The translations under genes and the position numbers were made by a program. The notes below the pieces were generated by a model. The model saw only the letters and a program-made list of their open reading frames with translations. It ran no database searches and was not told where the DNA came from. From positions 248,001-312,000 of the forward strand of contig VWZF01005821.1 of assembly GCA_013396755.1 (NCBI GenBank): a stretch of 64,000 nucleotides of DNA, in the 5' to 3' direction. This DNA is from Sclerurus mexicanus. Its lineage: Eukaryota > Chordata > Aves > Passeriformes > Furnariidae. How positions within the stretch are numbered: position 1 is the first letter of the stretch; every line of letters begins with the position of its first letter. This document shows, piece by piece, positions 50,041-61,350 of this stretch.

Positions 50041-50431
50041 ACCCCGAACACTACAGAGACAGGAACATGATCTTAGGTAACTGACTTTCAGTCCTTTAAT
50101 CACCAGTCAAAAAGTTCCTTTGTAAATGAGATATATTTGCCTTCCTAATGAGCTGACAAAGTGCAGCAATTCTGATTACTACAGCACAACAATTACTTTT
50201 GTGTTATGCTGGCATTTCTGCATAGCGGCTAAGACGAAAAGACACACAGGAAGCCAAACTAACACTATAATAACCTCTCTTGCACCCTGCTATCACACAT
50301 TAGAGACTAAGCAAGTTGTTGAGCTAATGGGGCCTATGGAGATTGACATCAGTTTCTTCTACTACATTTTTATTTTTGAACTCCAAAATTCCAGCTGTGA
50401 GAGAAATATATATCCACAAAGGAAAGATAGA

Positions 50432-51513
50432 GGAGGCTGATGCTGTCAAACTAAAGAGCTTTAAGCTAAAGTTGTCAAGGGAAGGGAATTTCAATGCATC
50501 CCACTCCCACCAGTGGGTCAGTGAGAAATGCATAGAGCCTGGAGAGGAATTCTACAGATCAGCAGGAGAGCACTGGAAGAGCAACACAAAGGAGTTCTGG
50601 TCACTCCAGCCAGTAAATCAGCTTCATCTGAAGTCAGAGTTAAATGCCCCTATGCAAACACATGTAGCATGGGGAATAAACAAGGAGTCAGAGATGTGCA
50701 CATGCCTGCAGGCCCATCATGGAGATGTGGTGGGATGGCTCCAATGACTGGAGTGTTGGAATTGAAGGACACAGGCTCTCTAGGAAGGACAGACAGAGGA
50801 GACCAGGAGGGAATGTCACCCTCTATGTCAATGACCAGCTGGACTGCATGGAGTTCCACTTGGGGATGGATGAGGAGCCATCCAAGGGCCTATGGATCAG
50901 GATTAAAGGGAGGGAGGAGAGTAATATTATAGTGGGGGGTCCAAGAAAGCCGGTTAAGATCCAAGGAGCGTCTGCTTCAAGCTCAGGAGTGATGCATCCT
51001 AACAAAGAGGAATTTAGGCAAAACTAACAGAAAACCTGTATGGATGAATGTGGACCTGTTGAAGTGAGTCCAGAGAGTCATAAAGATGATCAGGGAACTA
51101 GAGCACCTCTCCTGTGAAGACAGGCTAAGAGAGTTGGGGTTGTTCAGCTTAGAGGAAAAAAGGTTTTGAGGAGAACTTATAAAACCTTCCACTACATGAA
51201 GGGGGCTACAAGAGAACTGGAGAGGGACTTTTGGCAAGAGCACATAGCAACAGATCAAGGGTAAAGGCTTCAAACTTAGAGAAGGTAGATTTAGACTAGA
51301 AATTAGGAAGAAATTCTTTACTGTGAGGGAGGTGAGGCACTGGAACATGTTGCCCAGAGAAGTTCTAGATGTCCCACCCCTAGAAGTGTTCAAGGCCAGG
51401 ATGAATGGTGCTTTGAGCACCCTGGTCTAGTGGAAAGTGTCCCTGCACATGGCAGGAAAGTTTGAACTAGATAATTTTTAATGTTCCTTCCAACCCAAAC
51501 CATTCTATGTTTC
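50432..51513 (+). mobile_element. CR1 LINE with 5' ORF2 segment joined to 3' UTR (internal deletion)
   Basis: Two CR1 portions are joined. The first (about 50432-50960) covers the region before and into the ORF2 endonuclease: TGGGTCAGTGAGAAATGCAT, GGGAATAAACAAGGAGTCAG, then a frame with MWWDGSNDWSVGIEGHRLS, GGNVTLYVNDQLDCMEFHLG and KGLWIRIKGREE. CR1 readings shift among three frames here, so it is dead. After about 50960-51040 the sequence jumps to the 3' UTR (CTAGAGCACCTCTCCTGTGAAGACAGGCTAAGAGAG). It continues to AATGTTCCTTCCAACCCAAACCATTCTATG. The rest of the endonuclease and the whole reverse transcriptase are missing. Low divergence compared with the other copies makes this one of the youngest CR1s in the window. 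Confidence 0.9.
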
Positions 51514-53982
51514 CATTAAAATTTGCTCTACCTCCTTCCTCAGAGAGTATTCACAGGAAATATCTTCACAAGGATCTTGCAGTCATGGTCCAATTTTGCC
51601 AGAATAGGCACACTAGCAGGTATAAATGCCACATGAGTGCTTTGGCACTTTGTGCAAAACTTCTCTGTAACAAGATGCTTCTGGGGAAAAAAAATTAGTC
51701 AGCATGTTTCTGTGAACTGAGCACTTACATATTCTTCAAACAAGCAAAGTGTCTCTGAATGGCTCCCACACAAGCTCTCTTCCTGGATGTAATCCTTTAT
51801 CATTAGGTTGAGCACAAAAAGTCTGGAATAATATTTAATTACTTTGGCAAAAATGAAGCAGCTTGTCACCATTTTGCCATGATCAGACAGTAAAAAAATG
51901 ATTCATAGGGAGATTTAAGGTCACTGATGTTCTCTGTGTTTTCTTTACTCCTTTCATAAAACTATTTTAAAACGCAGACATTTCATGGTTTTTGAAAAAT
52001 CCTAAAGAGTCTGAAAAGAAATGACGGCTGTGAAGTTGCATCACTGAGATAGCGTAATCCTTTATTACATTCTATCATTTTTAGATTAATTTAATCTGTG
52101 CTGGATCCTGAAATACTTCAGAAACTATCTTCTTGACGAAAAGCACAGAAATCAACTTTGTTATTAGGAAATGATAAAATCTTGTCTCTTTTATTTCAAG
52201 GAGGTGTGCCGAGGATCGGTTCCCATTCTAGAAATATACCTTATATAGAAATATAGAGTGGCCTGTGAATATCTAGCTTTATGTGAAAACTGAGAATGGA
52301 ATCAACATCTAAAGGGTTTTGATCTGTGCCTTTGAGCCACTCGTTTTATCATGTATGGGGATGGGTAAATGAGAAAATATGAGCCTGGCAGAATTTGAGT
52401 GAGTATACAGCTATATTACAGATAACATCCCCTGTGACCAGGCTTTTCAAACCTGGTCTTAATCTGCTTCCTTCCAGACCCCCTCCAATTTCCAGCAAAA
52501 CCTTTCAAATATAGAACACCTGAAGCAAGTTTTCACACCCAGGTTCTTCTCCACCTCCCTTTCCCTCACCAGTGTGTCTCCTTGCAGGGAGGTGGAAAGG
52601 GTCAGGGGTAGTCACTCCTCTCCTACATCAGAGGCCACTTCAGGGAGACATAACAGTTTCATGCCACGTTCTCCAGCTGTGGGAGTCTAAAGGGCAGCCT
52701 GGCTTTCAGTCACAGTCTTGGCAGAAAAGAAGAACAACTTGTACTTACTGTCTGAGAGAGACGGGAGCTCTGCTTAGCTCTGGTTTCAAGTCTGATGATC
52801 TCAGGCTTTAAAAAAGTAAGACTAATCTGGAAGCTTTCCAAGCAAACATTGCCTCAGGATTATTGCACCTCACTTGACATCTGTTATTTGCTACATCTTT
52901 GTCTGCACAGAAGTCCTAGTGTGGGACAAAATAACTCTTTCCTGGATTAAAATATCTGGTACAGTCCAAGGGAGAGAAAAAATATCCATCAATGTGCTGT
53001 AGACTTCAACTATTCAGAAACTTTCATACTGTATCTTTCAGTACTTCAAAGGGAGACAATTTTGGTAACAGCAGAGGGTCATTTTGCTAATAATCTTAGC
53101 AATGTAAGAAAGCCCTATTTCTTCCTACTCAATAGAGCCATGTTTGTGGAAAACTGAACACTGGCAGGAGGGGAGACTAGAGGTTTAGCTGTATCCAAAT
53201 GTGAGTGACATTTTTAATCTAAATAGTATCAGAATACATTAAGAAATATTTCAGAAGGGAACACAGAGACCTGAAGTATTAAAAAGTCAGGTGAAAATAT
53301 GAACTGAACCTTTCTTTTTTTTCATCTTGAAATTCAGAGATGACCTGTCTGTCACTACAGTCTGCATTTGTCCGCCACCATCCAGGCAAGAACAATTCTA
53401 ATGTCTGCTGATTATATCAGCTCTGTTAAATCTTGCCCATCTTTGCCCTCATTAGGCTAATGAGATGATTTCAGATTGATCATGGGAGAATGAGATAGAG
53501 CTTTTCTTGGTCCGAACCAGTATTTGTACAAGCAACAGTAAAAAATCAGACTGACATTCTCACAAAGAGAATATTTTCAGTTCATTTTTCAGGGACTATG
53601 TTGAAGTCAGAGCAATATTCTCTATTTCTGTCATGGTTGTATTGATGTAGGCACTTCCATAATACTATTTTCTTCCAAGAAAATAGGGCAGAAAAGGAAG
53701 TGTTCTGAACTAGTATTTATCAGGAAAAAAAAAAAGAAAGGTGCTGTTATACAGGTTGTGAAATATGAACAGTGGGAGAGCTGTCTAAGCAGATGTAAAA
53801 AACAGCTTGTGTATAAAATACAAGTGTGCTAAATCAACGGGCCAAGCAGCAGACTGATGAAGGCCTGCACTAACTTTATCTGCGTTTCTTTTAAAATTGA
53901 GCAACTCAAGGGATGAGAAGCTCACTTTCTGTATGTGTAGTATAAGTATACATTCATTGTTACAGATGGAGGAAAATATTGA

Positions 53983-54036
53983 TACTTCATAAACTTAATA
54001 GCTCTTTAATACTTCATAAACATAATAACTTTTTAA
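53983..54036 (+). repeat. 27-bp imperfect tandem duplication
   Basis: TACTTCATAAACTTAATAGC is repeated 27 bp later as TACTTCATAAACATAATAAC, with three mismatches over the unit. Confidence 0.8.
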
Positions 54037-57000
54037 TATTTCCAATGAGTTAATGACATTTTGCTTTCATTATCACAGTTGTCTCAGCCATCTTTTTGTG
54101 ACTTCTTTTTGTCTCTCATATGAGATGTTTTATTACACTATCACATCCTGTATTATATTGTATTATGAACAAAAAATGGCACACAAAATGGCATTTGAGT
54201 CACCGGAAGAGCAGAGTAGGATAAATTGACCTACCATTTTACTTCACAGAACAGCTACAATTGACATTGCAGCAGCAATCCTGTTAAAAAATGCTCCAGT
54301 CTCCCAGGTACTGTACACAAGGAATGCAGCACTCCTATCCTAAAGATCTTATGCAAAGCCTAAACAACACATTGGAAACATATATTTTAAATTAAAGCAT
54401 TTCAGAAATCAAATGGCAAAACTTCATGCTATTTTCTACAGCAAAAAAATTCCAATTTTCTTCTTAATTCAACAGTTAAGCTTCCAAGGCCAACAGCATT
54501 ATGTGACTGTACAAGTGCATGAGATTAGAATTTCAAGAAATTCAGGCTTTGAAAGTTCTTGAACATTGTCTGGCTTAGACCAGGCCAAGTAACTTAACAC
54601 AATGCCTTGAAAAAGTAAAAAACAAGTCTTCTCTAAATATCTGAGATGCTTTTCCTTCAAGCATATTGAAGTTTGTTTTAATATTCTTGAGCCAGATTAA
54701 TACACAGAGGAATCCAGCTTTCCTTTAGGAGACATGAAAGGTATCAGGTTTGCAGAAATAGTCTATGGAAAATTAAATAAATCAGAAATTAAGAAAAAGC
54801 ATCATTTTGACGAAAGTGCACTACAGTTGGCATTAGCTGTATTGATCAGTCTGTAACACTGTACCATTTACCAATGCAATCTAAAAACATCTGCTGTTCT
54901 CTAACTGCTTATTAAGGTGGAAATTTATGAGTTTTCTATGCTAAATGTCTCTCTTTAAATCACTTTTTCTTGCACATTATTGAATGAAGGAAGAATACCT
55001 CAATCTTTTAATTAGTACCATGACCAGAAAACATCAACAAGATGGCAATAACAAGGCTTTAAAGAGAAGTATATTGCAATAAAAGGAGAAGGGAATAGTA
55101 TTAAAATTGCTAATTGTAACCAAATAATAAAGCTATTTTTAAGACATTTCAAAAATGTCTCAGAAGTTGTTATGTAGATTATATTAGCTGTTATGTTCAG
55201 GCCTGACTAGAAAACTTCATGCTATATATATTGCTCCATGTCACTGAACTTTGTGAGTTGGACACCTGGAGCTACAGGTAGATCCATTTTCTCTATTTGA
55301 GGGTCTGTGCTTGAAAAAAAAAGGATGACAAGTAAAAAAAATATCAGTGTCTAAACAGAATATAACCTCTTTTTCTTTTGAAGAGAACAGACTGCAGATA
55401 ATAAGTGTGAGGAAATGGCGGAGACTGCATTTTACACAGTCGTATCTATCAAGATGTATTTTTAAAGTAATCACCTGATTTCAGTTCTTGTAAAAGCACA
55501 AACTGTGCAATCACACCCAAAGAAATCACAGAATCCATCATAAAAATCAAATGGAATACAACACCCTTTCATTCCTCTGATTTCTCTTCTTGCCCCTTGC
55601 TCTGGAGTAAGCCTTTTTTATTTCTTATTATTAAGGAGGAAATTCACTACAACTGAGTGGACAGACCATGGTCAAGGAAAGAGGGCTCTCTAAATGAACA
55701 CAAACTTTGCACAAGCTCATAATAGGAAAGAAATGGACAGGGTAGTTCTTTATTCAATGTGGAACCAAATAAATTGTATTTTAGAGCATTTGATTAGCAG
55801 CTAGTCTCTACAACAACAGTGATTAGTGTCCAGCTCTGTCCAAAGTAATGGACAGTGGCTTCCTGAAGGACCATTGGGTAAAAATAATGAAGAAATGCAT
55901 TTTTATCCAGAAATATCATAGAGATTTATTGATTGTTGATAAGAAATTATTGATTATTGATACAGGAGAGCTGAATGTCACCTTTTCCCAAAATTTTTAC
56001 ATATATCATCCAAGAAAACAAGCTGCTTCATAAAGGACTGTGACCACCTAACTATGAACAATTAGAGATGAACAACAAATAAGAAAATGAACAAACTTCT
56101 GAGTAAATATGCTTGCAAGTGAAAAATGTCAAACTGGTCTCAGTGCAATTTTAAACAACTGAAACAATTATATGAGATTGGAGAGGCAATTTTGAAACAT
56201 GAATGTCAAATCTAGTTTACATGTGAGTATAACTGAGCAAGGTTACCAAATAGTAAGTTCAGTTTGAATATCAAGATGATATTGTGGACATGAGGAAAGC
56301 TGGATTAATACTTATGTTTCAAAATCATTTGGAAGGATAAAATTTTGTAAACTGAGCTTCTTAACAACTTATGCGTCTACTAACAGCACCTTAAAAAAAC
56401 TTGACTACTTTTCCACTTTTTTCTACATTTTCACTTTTAAATTTAATTTTTAATTGCTGCATCTTTGTAATTTCCTTAATCCTGATTCAACATTGGATAA
56501 TGTGATCTATATATTTAAAATACTTATGCAACCAGACCAGAGTAATGCTTGTATCTTTTCAATGTATCCAAATAGAAGCAGAAACCCAATCTTTCTCTTC
56601 CTATAAATGAGAAGAAGAAAAAAACCCTCCATCTGTATTCTTACAGCTTTTCCTATGGCATTTTGCATTTAGACTTGACTGACAAAGCAATGGCCACTTC
56701 ATCAAAAGTTGTGCTGATGTTTATTCTTCAGAGTATGAATTCCTGCCAAACAAATACACTCAATTATTTTACTCAAAATGCATGAACAGTATCTACTGGA
56801 CAGTAATCTCAGGGCTCAGAGAATACATGTGTTATCTAAGGTGACTTTATAGAAAGCTGTACCCAGCAGTTCACCACCGGAACCAGACTGCATACTCACA
56901 CTGTGTATTGCTGGAGAGCAAGAGTGCCACAGGAGCAGGGTTACTCTGGTAACACTGGTAAACTCGCTTGCTGAGTAAATGGGTGTTGCCATTAGCTATT

Positions 57001-59344
57001 GCTGTTGAAGCTTTAATAAGAGCTATAGAAGTTGAGAGCAGTATCATAAGGACTGTATGGCCTAGCAGGGAGATGTCTATTAGGGGAGAATGCCATTTTT
57101 TGTTTAGTAACTATAAGAAGTGAACCTTGGTGGACTTCTGGGGCTAAAGCGATTTGGAAATACTCCACACTTGCAAAGCCTCTTAATCTGAGATTGGACA
57201 CATAAAAATAATGCACAACACTGAAATTTGTCACGGGGACATGCTGCTGGTCTTTTTCGTGATGTAATGAGAAAACAAAACTGGCATCCATCTACTTCTA
57301 AAGCCCACACAGCACAAGTACCCTCTTTTAAGATCACATGCTGAATGTGAAATAAATTTTTTGTTTTCTTGGCTTTTGTGGTTTGGGACCTGAAGAAGAA
57401 GATGCAAAAGATCACAGTAGCAATCATCTCAGAGAAAGAACCTCAATGATCTAAGTTTTTGTTTGCATAATGTCAGAAAGAGAGCAGCTTGGATGCATGA
57501 AAATAAATGAGAAGGGGAAGAGTGGGGAAAATACCTCCCGAAAAAAGAAAAGAGAGCAAAAAGAAGAGATCATTGCAACTGAACATGTATATGCAAAGAA
57601 GAGTGCTCATAATAAAAGAAGCATTGAAAAGCAAAAATTAATTTGCTCAACAATCCCTTATGAGGCAAGACTAGAAGGAAGGACCAGAAAAAATAAAAAT
57701 TCCATCACTATTTTGTCAGAATTCTGAATTCAGTCTCTACTTTGCTTGCATGTGGAAGCAACTTTAGTTCCATTACGCTTAGTTTCAGAGGAGTGACTCT
57801 TATTTAACTCAATCTTTATCTAGGCAGAACTGTTAGAGACATCAAAGAGCACTTAGTCTCAGTAAAAACCTCAGCACGGGAATAATGAAGTGGTCTTACG
57901 TTTGTCTGTATGCTATGACTAGTTACCAAGTATCAGTATCTAACTGGTAGAAGGAAGACAATGGAACAGAAAGACCATGCAGTAGCAGAGATGCATGAGC
58001 GGGGTGGCATTGACTCTGTTGAACATGGGGAGAGCTTCTGGCAGCTTCTCAGAGAAATGACCCCTGTATACCCCCTGCTACCAAGCTTCTGCCATGCAAA
58101 TCAAGTAGCATCAGGTTATAAAGTGGGTAAAGCAAGTAGAAACCCCCAAAGTTAAATATCGTATGACATTTTGAATTACTCTATTTTAATAACAAACAAA
58201 AAAGTCAGGTTTGAAATAAAACATCTGAACATTGAAAAAAAAATTCTTCACTGTGACATCTTCAGATGAAAAAAACAGCTAAAAAAGACATATTAGCACC
58301 ATACAAAACATGAGTTGAATGTAGCCTGCTGGGCTACTGATCCATGTGGTGTTGCTGGCAATTACATCATATAATTCCCTCTGTGAAATGATTGTATCAT
58401 CTCTGTTGGATGTTTATGTAATATGACATCATCCTCAGAAATTAGATCATGCATAACCCTGCTTTATCAGACCATTACAATGATATTGTATGCAAAAGTG
58501 AATCTGCAAAAAATTACCTTCTTCAATTCAACTATTCATCTTCCCCCAAAATACACTTGGACCAGAAAGAAATGTACTCTTGAAGTGACTGAAGGAATGC
58601 AAATTGGGTCATGCTCTGTCTGTGCACAAATTGTTCTAAACCACCCTAAAATATTCATCAAGCTTGTATTTCCCCCCCACCCCAAGCTTTTTAATCAAAT
58701 TGACCTCATTTATAATCCTTGAATCATCACAGGTACAATGTTATTTCTACAAGTAAGCTAGGCAGTTTTGCTCCTCCTGAATAAAAGCTAGCAGACAGCA
58801 GGTGTGTCCTTCCTACTAATTTGTTTTGAAGTTCTATTTGATGAAGTAAAAAGCCCAGGTACAACACTATGAATTAAGTTCAATGACTCTGTGCTCAACT
58901 ATGTTCATGTTATCAAGGTGTTCTATGGTCTTTATTAAGTCTTGGTTAATATTATGTTAGGTCAGAATTGATATATGCAGTATATTTAGAGAATTATTTT
59001 CATTGTGATACAGCCATTACATAGTTATTTAGATTTCCTAGTTTCTTGAGCAGACAAAGATCCCAGCACACAGTACAACTGTCTTTCACTAAAAAATAAT
59101 CAAGGGGCAAATTGTCCATTGGTATAAATGTCACTGAATCCTCTTGTTCAAACAAAGCTTAATTTAGTACATCTGAAAAGATGCTATTCAGGATTTTGAT
59201 CTATTAAGAATAAACCGGACTCTATCCTTTTGTGCCAGATAGTTCTAACTCATCACACCCTGATTATATAAGTCTAAAGTCTTTCTGACACAAATAATTA
59301 ATTAATTTTGTTCTGGAAGCATCAGCTTGCCAAACCCTGCAGAG

Positions 59345-59570
59345 TGAGGGACTGAATAAATGAGTTGGAGAAAGGAAAAAGTGAAAGATAGTGGAAAGAA
59401 TCAAAGAGGAAGGAACCAATAAATATATTAAAATGTGTTATTAAATATAGAGGAAAGGGGAAATAAGAACAAAAAACTAAACAAGAATTAAACGTAATAT
59501 AAGAGTTAAATGACAAGTGGAAAATAAGCAGAAGAAAAATGAAAGAACACAGAGGAAGGAAGTATTTTGG
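59345..59570 (+). repeat. Purine-rich stretch
   Basis: Long A/G-biased plus strand (GAGAAAGGAAAAAGTGAAAGAT and similar). It keeps the minus strand open as a pyrimidine-coded Phe/Ser/Leu-rich frame that is not a gene. Confidence 0.6.
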
Positions 59571-60434
59571 ATTTGCCAATTCATCCTCAAAAAGCAGAAA
59601 TTGAAGAAAGGGTTGATAACCAACTGATTAAACTCACTGAATAGTTATGTTGCAAGTTCCACATACTGTGCAGGCTCATAAGAGCACAGAGTTAACTAGT
59701 CAGGGGACACAAACAGAATTAGGTATGAGAAGCTGGAGGGCTATCACTCACCAAGCTGATGTTAAGCAATGGAAATCCTTTTCAAACATCAACTCTTAGC
59801 ATATGTCATGTATCTAATGTATGTGTCTCAAAACTCCGAGACACCAAGAGTGACATGCAGCAACTAACATATGCCTGGCACTTTTCAAGTACTGACACAC
59901 TGAGCGAAACAGCAAGTACAAGGTGAAGAACAGCATGAGAGTATTAGCATCTTCCATTTTCCTGGAAGCTGGGGGTGAGAGACTTTCTGTAGTTGCCAAA
60001 GGCAATATCAGCTTTACACAGAGGCTCTAAGGCATTCAGGATGTGCACTATGTGTGTTATTGGAGAAACCACCGTATATGCAAAGCTGAATGTCTAGCCA
60101 AAATAGTTAATAGACCCTCCATCACTACATATTTTATTTGTTTGAATGTGAAATTGTATAGATGCTGGCCAAGACATGAAGCCTATTTTTACAAACAGTC
60201 ATTGTGCCAACATACTGGTGGATGACCCACACCTACAGAAATGATGCTAGAGGAGATCCTGAGAGCTACAGACTGGACTGGGAATTCTGGCTTCCATTGC
60301 TGTTAAGATGGTAGTGTTTATAATAGTAAATAAGGTTTCTGAGAGCCCAAATGGACACAGACTGCTGTGAAAAAAGCACAGCTTCTGTAAAGTGGAATCT
60401 TGCAACACTACTCTGCTGTTAGTTGAAGAGGTGA

Positions 60435-61350
60435 CACCTGGACAAAGATACTACTTGTCTAAGTAATACATTTGTTTTTCTAAAAGTCTTTGACAAGATT
60501 CTACATCAAAGACTATCAAAGAAATTAAGCTGCCACTGGAAGTGGTGAAAAGACCATTTTATAGACCTAAAGCTGGTTAAATAATAGGTGCTATACAGAG
60601 AGGTTAATGGTCACTTTTCTAAATGAAAAAGAATCCTCAGTGCAGTTTCCCAAAGATCATCAGTGTCCTGGAGAAGGGCATAAACAGCGACATTTCTTAG
60701 TCTGCAGAAACAAGGCCACCTAGGGCAAAAAGGTTGGTAGGTGAGCTTCAGTGCAGACAGACATTAAGTAATGCATCTAGAAAAAAAAGAATCGAAACCC
60801 TGTCTACATGGTGCCGAAATCAGAACTGATATTAAGTCTAGTGAAAGAGATTTTAAAACAACTGAATTGACTGTTCTGTGAATTCACTCTATGTACAGTG
60901 GCAGACAAAAAAGCCTGCAAAGTCTTATTCATCACCAGGATGGGTGCTGTGGACAAGACATAAAGGATGTCACTTTGCCGCTGTACTAAAGCTCTGCTGA
61001 GCACACACTGATTTCTGTGTGTCATTCTGTTCTCTGCATCCCAGAGAAAGGTGTAGTGGAGTTGGAGAGAGTACAGTTAAGATAGCCTAAGATGAGAAAC
61101 AGCTGCTTTATAAGGAGTAGAGGCTGAGACTCTTCAGCTTGGAGAGGATAAGCAGGAGAGAAGGTATGACCAAGGTTTGCAAAAGAATGAAGGCAGTAGA
61201 TTAGTTGAATGTAGAACTATTATTTGGTAAATGTTGAATACTAAAGTTGGATAGAACTGTAGGAGTTAAGTTTAATCTGCAGCAGGTAGTGCTCTGACCA
61301 CAGAGATTGTGGAAACAGACAGTATCAGCAGGATTTAAAAGAGGTTAGGT
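60435..61350 (+). mobile_element. Old CR1-like LINE: reverse transcriptase C-terminal half to 3' UTR
   Basis: AAAGTCTTTGACAAGATTCTACATCAAAGACTA matches the FDKV-type reverse transcriptase block. A TGGTTAAATAATAGG stretch, a TGGTCACTTTTCTAAATG block and TTTCCCAAAGATCATCAGTGTCCTGGAGAAGGG follow, as in ancient amniote CR1. The end of ORF2 (AAAGCCTGCAAAGTCTTATTCATCACCAGGATGG) and a 3' UTR segment (AGGCTGAGACTCTTCAGCTTGGAGAGGA) come next. Stops and indels are common, so it is inactive. It is the longest and one of the oldest LINE copies here. Confidence 0.75.

Larger units (their letters stand above)
51514..60434. other. Long gene-free stretch
   Basis: About 9 kb with no recognisable exon, RNA gene or transposon. 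Visible items are a 27-bp direct repeat at 53983-54036, purine-rich stretches at about 57465-57700 and 59330-59570 that explain local open frames, and candidate conserved non-coding sequence at 53425-53500 and 58320-58440. A CR1-like word at 55526-55565 was not strong enough to call. Confidence 0.4.

Noticed and set aside
50983..51420. 145-codon minus-strand open frame
   Set aside because: It is antisense to the CR1 3' UTR, a known source of chance open frames.
55526..55565. CR1-like AATCACAGAATCCATCATAAA
   Set aside because: Only the first dozen bases fit a CR1 3' end; the following sequence does not continue the CR1 order.
57470..57727. 85-codon Lys/Glu-rich frame
   Set aside because: The composition follows a purine-rich DNA stretch. 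No exon signals or recognisable protein.
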